A DNA stretch of 63,895 nt, taken from the NCBI GenBank assembly GCA_030267965.1, contig BRYA01000984.1:1-63895 (forward strand), in the 5' to 3' direction. Shown in pieces: positions 32,373 through 41,582 of this stretch; position 1 is the stretch's first letter, and every line of letters begins with the position of its first letter. The position numbers were made by a program, and so were the translations under genes. The notes under the pieces are model-generated. The model made no database searches, was not told the origin of the DNA, and saw only the letters and a list, made by a program, of their open reading frames with translations. This DNA comes from Triparma columacea. Taxonomy: Eukaryota > Sar > Bolidophyceae > Parmales > Triparmaceae.

Positions 32373-34161
32373 ATGGTATGATACGCTTATTGGCCCAAAT
32401 AACATCGTAGTCATGATTATATTGCTCTTATCTTATCTTATGTACGATATTTGATCTGACATATGACGGTATATGCTCATAATGACAGTTGTTTGGATTG
32501 AGACGACAACTTTGGACCATCATTTCACAATTAAATCATATTCAAACCACACATTTACACATACACTCACACACCACATACACACTCACATACACTACAC
32601 AGGCTTCACTCAGTGAGTTCCAAAAGTGGGACAAAGTTGCAAAGGTAAGAACAATGAACCACAAAGAAAAGAGAGAACCCAAAAGAGTAACTGAATCTTC
32701 CCCAGTGTCATGAAAGCCACCTTGAGATGGCAGTACTAAAGTGTGTCGTAGATGAAGCGCATGGTGATGCATCACCCTCCTCACCTCCCCCCTTCCCCCC
32801 CTTCCCTCCTCCCCACACAAACAACAACAGGACTTAGATGCACAAGCTGACCTTGATGACGCCGCTGAAAAGTCGGCCGCCGATAAGGCCTTAGGTAAAG
32901 ACAAAGCAGTCTTATCAGAGGACCACAAAAAGGAGATCCTCAAAGCGGAGCAGGCGCGACTGGCAAAGATCGCACTAGACAAACAGAGAGAGCTGGAGGA
33001 GGTGAGAACATGGGGACTAGGATTTACAGTTGATTTTAGGAGATGGACTGAGGAAAAAGGCGTCTGCTTTTTGAGTGCCCTAACACACACACACACACAC
33101 ACACACCCTCTCTCTCTCTCTCTCTCTCTTGGTAGAATTCCAAGGCAGTCATAACATCCCTCCCCTCCAACTCCACCTCTCTCCTCATTGACGACACTTA
33201 CCTCCAATCAAAGAAGGTCCTATGCCTGAAGGGTGTGTCAGGTCCCGGCGTCATAACCGTCCGCACAAAAAATCCCCTAATAAAGGTGTTCGTAGACGAC
33301 TGCGTATCCAACCTCTCCCTCGTCATCGACTCACAAATCCTAACAAGCCACATTGAAATACACAGAACGTCAGACTTCAACCTAACACTAATAAAGAAAG
33401 TCAGCACCGTACAGCTCGACGTAAGCGAACGTGTAAACGTGGAGTACGGGGACGACCTATTCTCAGGTGACGACGACCGTCTTTACTTTGCGGGTGTTTC
33501 TGACCTCAAGGTCTTGTACATGGGTTCAGAGCTTACGGCTGACTATAAGAAGGACGGTGCTTCTAGGGTAAACGAGGCGACCGAGGAGGAGTACCAGTTC
33601 GTGATATGGTCCGATAGTGGTTCTCTAAAAAAGGACAGCTTAATGAGGGTCGGTAATAAGTTCCTAACCGGTTCGACGATCGAGAACAGCAACCTCGACA
33701 AAGTCAGCAGACTAGCTATCGCGAAGGAGAAGATAAACGAGGCTCTGCAACATAAGGCCGACGGGAACGGATCGTTCGAACAGGGTGAATACGGACAAGC
33801 GGTGCTGTTTTATACTATGGCTATCGATAAGGTTAAAGGGTCATCCTCACCCACAAAGACACCCGCCAAGGGTCCGTCGCTACTCGCGGCGTGCCTGGCT
33901 AACAGAAGCGCGTGCTTCCTTAAACTCGGTCACCACGCTGAGGCTTTAGCTGATGGTTCTGAATGTGCAGAGGTTGAACCGGGGTATATTAAAGGACACT
34001 TTAGGATGGGACTTGCGCTACATGCGATGGGGAGGTTTAAGGAAGCACTGGAAAGTCTGGAGAGGGCGAGGGGATTGGAACCTGGTAATAAACAGGTTAA
34101 GGATGCTATGAAGTTTGCGGAGGTTAAATTGGAGATGGAAATGAGGAAGAGAATGAGCTGA
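32373..34161 (+). CDS. Beta-helix (CAP C-terminal/CARP-like) plus TPR protein (413 aa)
   Basis: Proposed exons 32373-32375 (the ATG alone), 32603-32644, 32831-33001 and 33136-34161, all phase 0. The start reads M-ASLSEFQKWDKVAK. The second and third exons are helical and acidic. Residues about 75-215 resemble the right-handed beta-helix of cyclase-associated proteins and tubulin cofactor C: short strands such as KVFVDDCVSNLSLVID, SHIEIHRTSDFNL and VQLDVSERVNVEY. The C-terminal third has about three TPR units (ADGNGSFEQGEYGQAVLFYT, LANRSACFLKLGHHAEAL, GHFRMGLALHAMGRFKEALE), typical of Hsp90/Hsp70 co-chaperones. A link between chaperones and actin or tubulin is plausible but inferred. The one-codon first exon is the weakest part of the model. 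Confidence 0.75.
33083..33130. repeat. AC and CT microsatellites in an intron
   Basis: About 12 AC units pass directly into about 11 CT units just before the TTGGTAG acceptor of the last intron of the beta-helix/TPR gene. The CT run can serve as its polypyrimidine tract. Confidence 0.95.
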
Positions 34162-34370
34162 GGAACACACGAAAATAACTTGAAACAACGAGACTTTCTG
34201 AGAATGATGAAACGAGACTTTCGGAACTATTACAATTACCGCACGAGAATCCCAACGTTAAATAATGGGGCTCCCGTCTCTCGTCCCGTGTCGTCGTCCT
34301 TCATCAAGATTTCCTCCCCCTGAACCGAAACACCTCTCCCAAAATCACCCCTTCCCCCCCGAAACCCCCT
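34162..34370. other. Convergent 3' flank, no gene seen
   Basis: Region between the beta-helix/TPR and CEP95-like genes. It begins with two near-copies of GAAACGAGACTTTC-like sequence (34181-34220) and becomes C-rich towards the CEP95 end. Confidence 0.4.
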
Positions 34371-34519
34371 TTTAAACCCTCCCCCCGTAAGCCGCCCTAA
34401 GCTGCCTCATCCTGGTAGTTTCTGTCAGCTTCTCTCTTCTTCCTTTAAACCCTCCCCCCGTAAGCTGCCCTGAGTTGTCTCATCCTGGTAGTTCTTCCAG
34501 CTTCTCTTTTCTTCTTTCC
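34371..34519. repeat. Tandem duplication of the CEP95-like gene's 3' end
   Basis: Two copies of about 73 bases, 34371-34443 and 34444-34519, both starting TTTAAACCCTCCCCCCGTAA. The second copy is the last ~25 codons plus the stop of the gene. The first lies past the stop as a diverged, non-coding duplicate. Confidence 0.88.
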
Positions 34520-36348
34520 AAGTTTCTTCCCCCCTTTCCCAATCGCCATCCCCTTCTCCACCTTCTGAACCTCCGATACCAACGGCGTCATGAACCTGTC
34601 CTTGTAGATACCCTCCCAGTCCTCAACACCGATGACTTGAGCAAGCGCGAGCGTGGCTTCGGAGGTACGTCGTAGTTGTTCATCCTCCAATTCCGCCGCC
34701 TTCTCCATCTGTCTCTCAACCCTCGCTTTCGCGTCCGTCGCCAAATCCCTCAAGAGTTTCCTGACCTGCGCCTCCTGCGCCCTCAGCGCTTGGCTCCTCT
34801 CGCTCTCTTGGATCTGCATGGCGCTCTCGGCCATGGAGAGACGCTCGGCGAAGAAATCATCGAGAGCTAAGGCACGGGCACCACCCTCGGACTTTAAGGC
34901 CTTGAGCTTCATGGCGTCGTCGACCTCCTGCTCGCGCTTTGTGGAGTGGAGGGACCTTATCATTGACAAGTTCAGCTGAAAGGGGGGATGGGGGGAGGAG
35001 GAGGTTGGACGTTTGAAAAAAACTATGTGAGGGACGAGGGAAATGCTTTTCGTTTCAAGTCACCCTTCCTTCTCACCTTGCGCATGCGGATCTCCACCTG
35101 GTTCTGTCTTTTGAGTCGGAAGCTAAGTTGCTGCCTCCTCAGTTTCTGGGTGGTTAGCGGAGGGGGGGGGGGGTGTAAGGGTGCTGCGGGTCAATTTTTA
35201 ACGCGCGTCTTGCCTTTGCCTTGACCCCACTCCACTCACCTCGCTCTGCTGCTTGATCTTGATGCCCCTGACCCTCTCGGCGTGCAGGGCTCCCTTCTTC
35301 CTGAAGTTCTGCTTCTTGGCCTCAAGTATGTCCTTCCTCTTCAGCGCGACGAGCCTGTCCTTCAGCAGCCTGCGGTAGTCGCTCTTTTGCTTGGCGTCCC
35401 TCTGCTCCGTGATGCGCTTCTCCGCGAGCTCGAAGCGCGAGAGCTTCTTGTTGGAAGCGCCAGAGTCACCGGTCCGAACAGTGCCCCTCTCGCTTAGGCT
35501 CCTCCACATACCTGGAAACTCGCTCGCGATACCGGCGATTGACTCGTGCAGCTCGGCGGAGGTGCGGGCTGTCTTGGGGCGCTCGAGGTTCTCGGAAGCC
35601 TTGGCAACGTCAAGCTTGGGAACCTTCTTTTTCCCCTTCTTCGCAGCAGGCTTCGCATTTGATTTTCCCCTACTCTTTCCCCCCAGTCTGGTCCTCCCGA
35701 GAGCGTCGTTCTGAAACCTCCTCTTCAGCCAAACCTCGCTGATCCCCACGAATATATCCACAAGGTTCATGATTGCATGGGCGTCACCCTTCACAATGGA
35801 AGATCCTGAGATGTGTGAGAGGTCCATGTTAAGGATGGAGGAACCTAGGGCGTCGATAACGGCCTGGGCGTTGTGCTCGTAGTCCTTGACCTGGGAAGGC
35901 TTGCGGATAATGCCCTTGAGGCGGACTTGGAACATGGCCTCAAAAATTGCGACGAACATGGAGCTTGCTGACTTCCTCAGTTCGGCAAACCGCGATATGG
36001 GCTTGGCTGCGACGCCGACAGACTTGAGGAGCGCGTTGGTGTTCGCGAGGATGAGGGATTCTACATTGGATAAGGGGAGGAGGGGGGAGATGGGAGGGAT
36101 GGCGAGAGGGGGGTTAGGGGGTTAGGGGTTATTCCGGAGATATACGGAGTTTTAACGGTATATTAGGGAGAATGTGAACATTTGAGATCAGAATCAGGGG
36201 TGATCGATCAGGAGAATGCGCGGTATCTCTTTTAAAACCAATGATGCCTCGGCCCCGGCCTTGGTAACAGCTTGTTCCTCTCCCTGGTTTCTGATCCTTT
36301 CGCATATCCCGACTCACCCTCATGTGAGGTGATAGTGGTAGACTTCAT
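34445..36348 (-). CDS. CEP95: CEP95-like centrosomal/basal-body protein (483 aa)
   Basis: Exons 36348-36318, 36060-35240, 35145-35077 and 34975-34445, with phases 1, 0 and 0. The start reads MKSTTITSHE-E. Residues about 10-120 form the CH-like DUF5745 domain seen in CEP95: ANTNALLKSVGVAAKPISRF, MFVAIFEAMFQVRLKGIIRK, NAQAVIDALGSSILNMDLSH and GDAHAIMNLVDIFVGISEVW. The remainder is basic and predicted coiled coil (KRITEQRDAKQKSDYRRLLK, VKLLRDLATDAKARVE type), ending KKREAGRTTRMRQLRAAYGG. CEP95 localises to centrosomes and spindle poles in animals. In an alga it would fit a basal body or flagellar base. Length is shorter than the vertebrate protein (over 800), mostly in the coiled coil. Confidence 0.83.
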
Positions 36349-36464
36349 GCCAACCCTTATCGTTGCTGTAACTTCTTATTCAATGATGCAGAAGGAAAAG
36401 GACAGACAAGGATTTTGCTTGCTCGCAAACAACGTCCACTTTTTTTTCTGAAATTATATCAAGC

Positions 36465-38096
36465 ATGAATCCTCAACGTAATAAGACGGAAAATTATTGG
36501 TCCCGTAATGTCACCCCAATGTTTGCGCCTCTACTCGCCTCCATGTCGATCGAGATGCCCGTCAATCCTCGTCAGTGGCTTTTAAAGGCCCTTGGTGGCA
36601 GCAGCGGCCCCACCTCTCCTGAGGAGAAAGTGCCTGAACCTCCGTCCCCCCGCTCCGTCTCTCCTCCAAAGGCAGGTAAATCGGAGGTACGTGGTGCCAC
36701 AGGTGTCTCGCCCGACGGAAAGGTGCACCCTGGTTCAGTCAGTGACAATGTTATGTATGCCAAAGAGGCGTTTAAAATAGACCCCGTAACAGGGGAGCGC
36801 ATCGAGGCCGACACCGACGACTCCGAGGACGTCGATATGGCCGCTCTCATGGCTCCCCCAGTATCGGGTTGGAACGGGTACGGGGTGTACGTCGACAAGG
36901 GGCTTCTGGACGGCTGGGTTAAGCAGCCCTCACCTTGCTGTGGTGCGGCATCGGTGGCGGGTGCTGTTAACTCCATCAAGGGATATGGTCGCGGTGATGA
37001 GGGCGCAATAGGTCACCTAGACGTCCTCCCTCACATGGCTGACATGTTGAGGGAGCAGATGGAGGCTAAGAAAGGCAGCCTGGAGAGATTGTTGGGCGGC
37101 GTTAGCGTCGAACCGCTAATCGAGAGTGTTAAGGGGGAGCTAGAGGAAATGGGAAGGACGCTGGGAGGGAAGGAGAAGAACGGGGCGAAGAAGGGGTGCC
37201 CGAAGAAACTGCTTTGGGAGATTGTCAGGAGGGTATGTGAGGGGGGCGGGCAGGGTGGAGTTGAAGGAGGGGATTGTTTCGCGGCGATTTGGGAGCTGCT
37301 GGAGAAAGAGAGGGTAAAAAAAGAGAAGGAAGGTGGGGCGGGGGTGGAGAGAGGGGAGGGTGGGGAAGACGAGGGGGAGGGGGATGAGGAGGAGGAGGAG
37401 GACGACGACGAGGGTGATGATGAGGAGGGAGCGGGGGGGGCGAGGAAGAAGAGGAAGAGTGGCAGCGACTTGGATCACAAGGAGGACAACGATCCAAACC
37501 AGATCATGGTGTTTGATTTTAGCAGCAACGCGAAGAAGAAGAGCTTGAAGGGTAAGAGAGGATCCAAGTCAGGAACAGCAAACAGCTGGAAGGCCAACCT
37601 CACGGAAATGTTCAAGAAGTTAGGAGGAATTGAGAAGGTTACGCACCCCGTAAAACCCTCGACCGGACCGTTCGGTAACTGGGGGATTTTGGGTGCCGTT
37701 TCTCGGGTCTCAGACGCAGACACCTCGGGTTGGACTTTCAAGGCTAAGGTCGTGATGGGGAAGAAGAAGGTCGGGAAGAATAAGGATAACGGCTACTACG
37801 GGCTCACTCGGAAAGACGGGGAAGAGGAGATCGAGAACCAGTGGTGCTTCTTGAAGGGCTGCGCGGGGAAGGTCGGCAAGTGCCTGATCAGCCACCACAA
37901 GAACCACTACGCCCTGATTTTCGCTTGCAGGGAGTACGAGGTTAGGGGGGAGGGGAAGAGGAGGGAGTGCTTCACGGCAAGGAAGGGGCAGAGACCGACG
38001 GAGTGGATCGACTTTAAGGAGCTGAGGGAGACTTACTTGAGCTGGGAGGGATACAAGCTCATGTTGGTGGAAGGGAAGAAAACAAAACAAGCATGA
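36465..38096 (+). CDS. Papain-like cysteine-protease-fold candidate, unknown family (543 aa)
   Basis: Single exon. After a Pro/Ser-rich N-terminus, residues 135-175 read GYGVYVDKGLLDGWVKQPSP then CCGAASVAGAVNSIKGYG. A Cys beginning a helix after a Pro-rich strand is how papain-like enzymes present the nucleophile. A C-terminal block holds SHHKNHYALIFACREY, where a His followed by hydrophobic strand residues would be the general base, and GQRPTEWIDFKELRETYLSW. The middle (about 280-350) is a Glu/Asp/Lys-rich low-complexity insert with a basic stretch (KKRKSG) that may be a nuclear signal. The fold assignment is inference from motif shape only. I do not recognise a named family. The gene shares a 116-bp upstream region with the CEP95-like gene. 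Confidence 0.7.
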   Translation: MNPQRNKTENYWSRNVTPMFAPLLASMSIEMPVNPRQWLLKALGGSSGPTSPEEKVPEPPSPRSVSPPKAGKSEVRGATGVSPDGKVHPGSVSDNVMYAKEAFKIDPVTGERIEADTDDSEDVDMAALMAPPVSGWNGYGVYVDKGLLDGWVKQPSPCCGAASVAGAVNSIKGYGRGDEGAIGHLDVLPHMADMLREQMEAKKGSLERLLGGVSVEPLIESVKGELEEMGRTLGGKEKNGAKKGCPKKLLWEIVRRVCEGGGQGGVEGGDCFAAIWELLEKERVKKEKEGGAGVERGEGGEDEGEGDEEEEEDDDEGDDEEGAGGARKKRKSGSDLDHKEDNDPNQIMVFDFSSNAKKKSLKGKRGSKSGTANSWKANLTEMFKKLGGIEKVTHPVKPSTGPFGNWGILGAVSRVSDADTSGWTFKAKVVMGKKKVGKNKDNGYYGLTRKDGEEEIENQWCFLKGCAGKVGKCLISHHKNHYALIFACREYEVRGEGKRRECFTARKGQRPTEWIDFKELRETYLSWEGYKLMLVEGKKTKQA

Positions 38097-38126
38097 GGTT
38101 GTTTCATGAATGAAATTTTCCAGGGT

Positions 38127-39257
38127 TTAGACTTTTTCCACTACTAACGTCCTCCCATCGAACGCTCTCCCATCCATTCCATCAATCACAAGATCCCTAT
38201 CAGATTCTGACCCCAGCTCAACTTCTACCGCCCCCTTATCACTCTTACTTACTGTGAATTGTTTGTTCCCTTCTCCGGCGAGCAATATGCCTGAGACCTC
38301 GAACCTGCAGTCCTCGAGTATGCTATTCACCTCCGAAGGCCAGTGGTTGTGGTTGCTGGGGAGCATGTTGAGGATCACGGCCCTAAACATTTTGGGCTTT
38401 GGCTTAGGCTGCTCTTCGGGCTTGGGCTTGGATTGAACTTTGGGTTGCGGTTGATTTACTTCTAGATGCACCTCTGGCTCCTTTGGCTCTATATCGTCTT
38501 TTGCCTTCAACATCCAAGCCGGAACATTACTAACCGCCCTCCCCCTCCCCCTTCCTCTCCCCCTCCCTCTCCCCCTTGCCCCCCCACCATCAAAGATCCT
38601 CCTGACACCCTCGAGATCCCCCCTCCTCCCAGCCTCCTCCATCTGCCTGGCCCTCCCCTTTTCCTCCTCCTCGATCCTCTTGAGCTCCCTAGCCTTAGCC
38701 TCCTCGAGCTCCCTCAACTTTTCCTGCTTTGAGAAAGAAGAATAATCCAGCGGGAACATGGGGTCGTAGGGCCTCTCGTCCGGGTCAGTGTCGCCCCCGC
38801 TGCCGTAAACGCTCCGCATGGCCGAGTCAAGGCCCTCGTGTACGTCATTGACTACTGGGGCCAAATCGCGAGACTTGGAGACCGTCACTGTTGAAGCCAC
38901 AGACGCGAACGTGGAGGATATGGGGGCAGAAGCGGGGGGAACGGAGGCGGACAAAGAGCTACTGTTTCCGATTTCAGTACCCAATTCAGCGCTGGAGGAT
39001 GCAGAGGCTTCTCGTGGTGTTTCTACCGTTGATGTTTCTACCGTGGTCTTTACTTTCTTTTTTCTCACGACTACAGTAGGTCTGAAACCGAACTTCTTCT
39101 TCTTCTTGCCTTTTCCGGCGTCCTCGCTAGTCGGTTCTGTAGTAGAGGGAGGCAGGGAAGAGGAAGTAGCAACGGGGCCTGGTGAAGATGCCGCAGATTT
39201 CGTGCTAATTGCAGAATCTGTGCGCAATACTTTGTCCTTAGATAAGTGGGCATACAT
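38127..39257 (-). CDS. SPF45/RBM17-like splicing factor lacking a G-patch (376 aa)
   Basis: ATG at 39257 (a longer TTG-start frame is ignored). The N-terminal 150 residues are Ser/Thr/Lys-rich with KKKKKFGFRPTVVVRKKK. Then comes a motif close to one in SPF45 (human EYDPMFPNDYEKV): PYDPMFPLDYSSFSKQEKLR, followed by a charged helix. An RG-repeat run (about 262-275) sits where SPF45 has its G-patch, which is absent. The C-terminal 85 residues form a divergent RRM or UHM (MFRAVILNMLPS at strand 1, ending GMDGRAFDGRTLVVEKV). In SPF45 the UHM binds U2AF65/SF1/SF3B1 ULM peptides at the 3' splice site. Function here is inferred from these parts. Confidence 0.68.
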   Translation of the reverse strand: MYAHLSKDKVLRTDSAISTKSAASSPGPVATSSSLPPSTTEPTSEDAGKGKKKKKFGFRPTVVVRKKKVKTTVETSTVETPREASASSSAELGTEIGNSSSLSASVPPASAPISSTFASVASTVTVSKSRDLAPVVNDVHEGLDSAMRSVYGSGGDTDPDERPYDPMFPLDYSSFSKQEKLRELEEAKARELKRIEEEEKGRARQMEEAGRRGDLEGVRRIFDGGGARGRGRGRGRGRGRAVSNVPAWMLKAKDDIEPKEPEVHLEVNQPQPKVQSKPKPEEQPKPKPKMFRAVILNMLPSNHNHWPSEVNSILEDCRFEVSGILLAGEGNKQFTVSKSDKGAVEVELGSESDRDLVIDGMDGRAFDGRTLVVEKV

Positions 39258-39368
39258 TTGACGCTGCAAGTGGATTTTAAGCTCAAAAAACGGCTGATTT
39301 GAAGCACCTTGAGGTGGATAATTAATTCTCCTCAAATATGAGCTCTTTCCTCAAAAAGCAAATAATTT

Positions 39369-40460
39369 ATGGTCACACACTTCATATACTTTCACTTTGT
39401 GTTAATCCTCTTATTTCTCCCCATGAATCGACCATTTCGTATCAGTTGTGGCGTAATCCCATTCAATAGGGTTAGAAATGTCCAGAAGAGGCAACTTTCG
39501 AGGGCAACCCCCATACTGAGAAGCTTTCCGCATTACAGATACACAAGTAGAGGTATTGGGGGTGCTTTTGGTGATCAGTATAGCGGTGATGGTTCTTTTC
39601 AGAGAGTTTCCGTGAATAGAGGCGCAGGATTTGTGAGAAATACTATGAGGAGTAGAACCCTAGTCTCTTCCTCCTCTTCCCCCACTCCCTTCACATCTTC
39701 GTCCCCTCTCGTTGTGGCCCGTAATGTGGTGCTGCTAGATTACAAGGACGTGCGGGGCCTCGGCGTTGCTGAGCTTAGGAGTATTTGGTGGGAGGTTTAT
39801 GGAGAGGACGGAAAGGGGGGGAAAAAGGAGTTGCTCAAAGGGTTAAAAAGATACTGCGTCGGGAAGGATGAAGGGGAGGGGGAGGAGGAGGTAGAGCGAG
39901 GCGAGGAATTTGACGAGGCGGGCTTTGGGGAGCCTGTAGATTCTAGTCCTGATTCCAGTGCTGATTCCAGTCGTCTCGTAAAGCCAACCAGCACCCCCTC
40001 ACCAGCCCCCCTCCCCCCAACCCAAGATTCGACGTACGTGTTGAAGTTCGACGGCGGTTCTCGTGGCAACCCCGGTCCCTCTGGGTGTGGTTGGGTCATC
40101 TACCACCTTTCCTCCGCCAACGTTGAAACTGAGTTTGCGAGTGGGAGTAAATTCTTGGGGGTGTCGACCAACAACCAGGCCGAGTACAAAGGTCTTGAGG
40201 AGGGGTTGATTGCGGCGAGGGAATTAGGTATATTGAATGGGGAGGGGAAAGGGGGTTTGGTCGTTATTGGGGACAGCCAGTTGGTTGTCAAGCAGATAAC
40301 TGGGGAGTATAGAGTTAAGAACAAAGGCCTCATGCCGATTTGGAAGAGCTGCATGGAGATGATGAGAGGGATGAACGTGCTGAGGGTGGAGCATACGTTG
40401 AGGGGGGGGAATAAGAGGGCGGACGAACTCGCGAATGAGGCCATGGACAAACAAGTGTGA
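39369..40460 (+). CDS. RNase H-like protein (363 aa)
   Basis: Single exon, ATG at 39369, with a second in-frame ATG at 39423. The C-terminal 140 residues are an RNase H fold of the type shared by bacteria and plants (RVT_3-like). Active-site residues are all present: D in LKFDGGSRGNPGPSG, E in NNQAEYKGLEEGL, D in VVIGDSQLVVKQI and D in GNKRADELANEA, with the H before it (VEHTLRGG). The N-terminal 90 residues are Arg/Ser-rich and begin with a hydrophobic stretch (FIYFHFVLILLFL), consistent with organelle import. It would remove RNA from RNA:DNA hybrids, possibly in an organelle. It shares a 111-bp upstream region with the SPF45-like gene. Confidence 0.88.
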   Translation: MVTHFIYFHFVLILLFLPMNRPFRISCGVIPFNRVRNVQKRQLSRATPILRSFPHYRYTSRGIGGAFGDQYSGDGSFQRVSVNRGAGFVRNTMRSRTLVSSSSSPTPFTSSSPLVVARNVVLLDYKDVRGLGVAELRSIWWEVYGEDGKGGKKELLKGLKRYCVGKDEGEGEEEVERGEEFDEAGFGEPVDSSPDSSADSSRLVKPTSTPSPAPLPPTQDSTYVLKFDGGSRGNPGPSGCGWVIYHLSSANVETEFASGSKFLGVSTNNQAEYKGLEEGLIAARELGILNGEGKGGLVVIGDSQLVVKQITGEYRVKNKGLMPIWKSCMEMMRGMNVLRVEHTLRGGNKRADELANEAMDKQV

Positions 40461-40509
40461 AGATTTTGACACATATATAATGAGAAATTTTGTGCTATCC
40501 CCAAAGCTA

Positions 40510-41384
40510 TTATAATCGATTGCTCCCAACTTCCTGAAGCATAGAGCTTGAATCGCTATCCCCTCTATCCTCCCACTTGTTAGCGTTCCCAACAATTTCC
40601 TCGAAGTCATCCAAGAATGGAGGGGTTAACGTCAAACAGAACACAAAGAAACTCCCGATTCCCAACAGCTCGCCCCATATTACCGTCGGTCTCCTATCAA
40701 ACTGTCTTATGTCCTGGTACGTAAAGAGGGTGCAAAGCAACGCCAAAAGAGAAGCGCAAATCAGCACAAGGCTGGTGACCCTGAAGCTGCGTCTGCTTTT
40801 TTGGAGCTTCGTCTCGCAACGCTGATTCCTACAGTCGTAAACCGTCATGATGACTATGCTCGCCGCCGCAAATCCGAAGAACGTCCCGGCGTTTGCAAAG
40901 TGGAGGCTGTGGGAAGGGGGGGGGGTTCGAGGGTTAGAGGTGGGGAAGGGGATGGGAGCACTAGGGGAGCACTAGGGGACACTGGGGGACACTATACTCA
41001 CGGCAAGTGCGCTCTGTACGTGATAGCAATTACGCCCTGTGCAGACAGGCAGGCGAAAGTGAAGGAAAAGTTGAGCAGGGGCAGAAGGTAACGGTTTGGT
41101 GGGCGGATCGTGGGGACGACGTTGAGGCAGTAGTTGGCAAGGATGATCATCATGGCTACGAGCATCCAGAAGGTTCCCTTTGCCCTGACTTCTTCATCGC
41201 TATAGACAATCATCTCGCTGAGGCTCTTGGTGTTTTTTTCAGGATCTCCAAACAGCCACTCCATCCCGTAGTCCTCGGTGGAGGAAGCTGTGAAAGAGTA
41301 TATGCTGGCTGCTGCCGCTATCCCGCTGCCTACGATCAGGGACGTCCAGTATATTGAAACTACAGGAAGGTCGGAGGGGAGCAT
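40510..41384 (-). CDS. DRAM/Frag1/TMEM150-like six-TM protein (259 aa)
   Basis: Exons 41384-41002 and 40906-40510, phase 2, intron 95 bp. Six hydrophobic segments are visible: IYWTSLIVGSGIAAAASIY, MLVAMMIILANYCLNVVPTI, LLNFSFTFACLSAQGVIAI, NAGTFFGFAAASIVIMTVY, VTSLVLICASLLALLCTLF and LLGIGSFFVFCLTLTPPF. An AHLPLHFANAGTFF stretch across the junction matches the H..A...FF pattern of the Frag1/DRAM/Sfk1 family. Animal members act at lysosomes (DRAM, autophagy) or at the plasma membrane with PI4-kinase. The C-terminus is short, acidic and cytosolic. The subcellular site here is unknown. Confidence 0.68.
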
Positions 41385-41582
41385 GGTGGTGAGGGAGGGA
41401 GGAGGGTGGGAAGGGCTTTGCGTGGTTATGGATGTCCAAGGCTTGAGTGTGTGCAGAGCTTTGTGCTGAGCTTTGTGTCGTTGCCAAAGTTGTCAAGGTT
41501 GGATTGTATCTTTTTAACTGATTTCTCCACTACAAACTTCGACTTCACAAACGGGGTGGGGTTAAAATTGGTTCCTGAAGGG

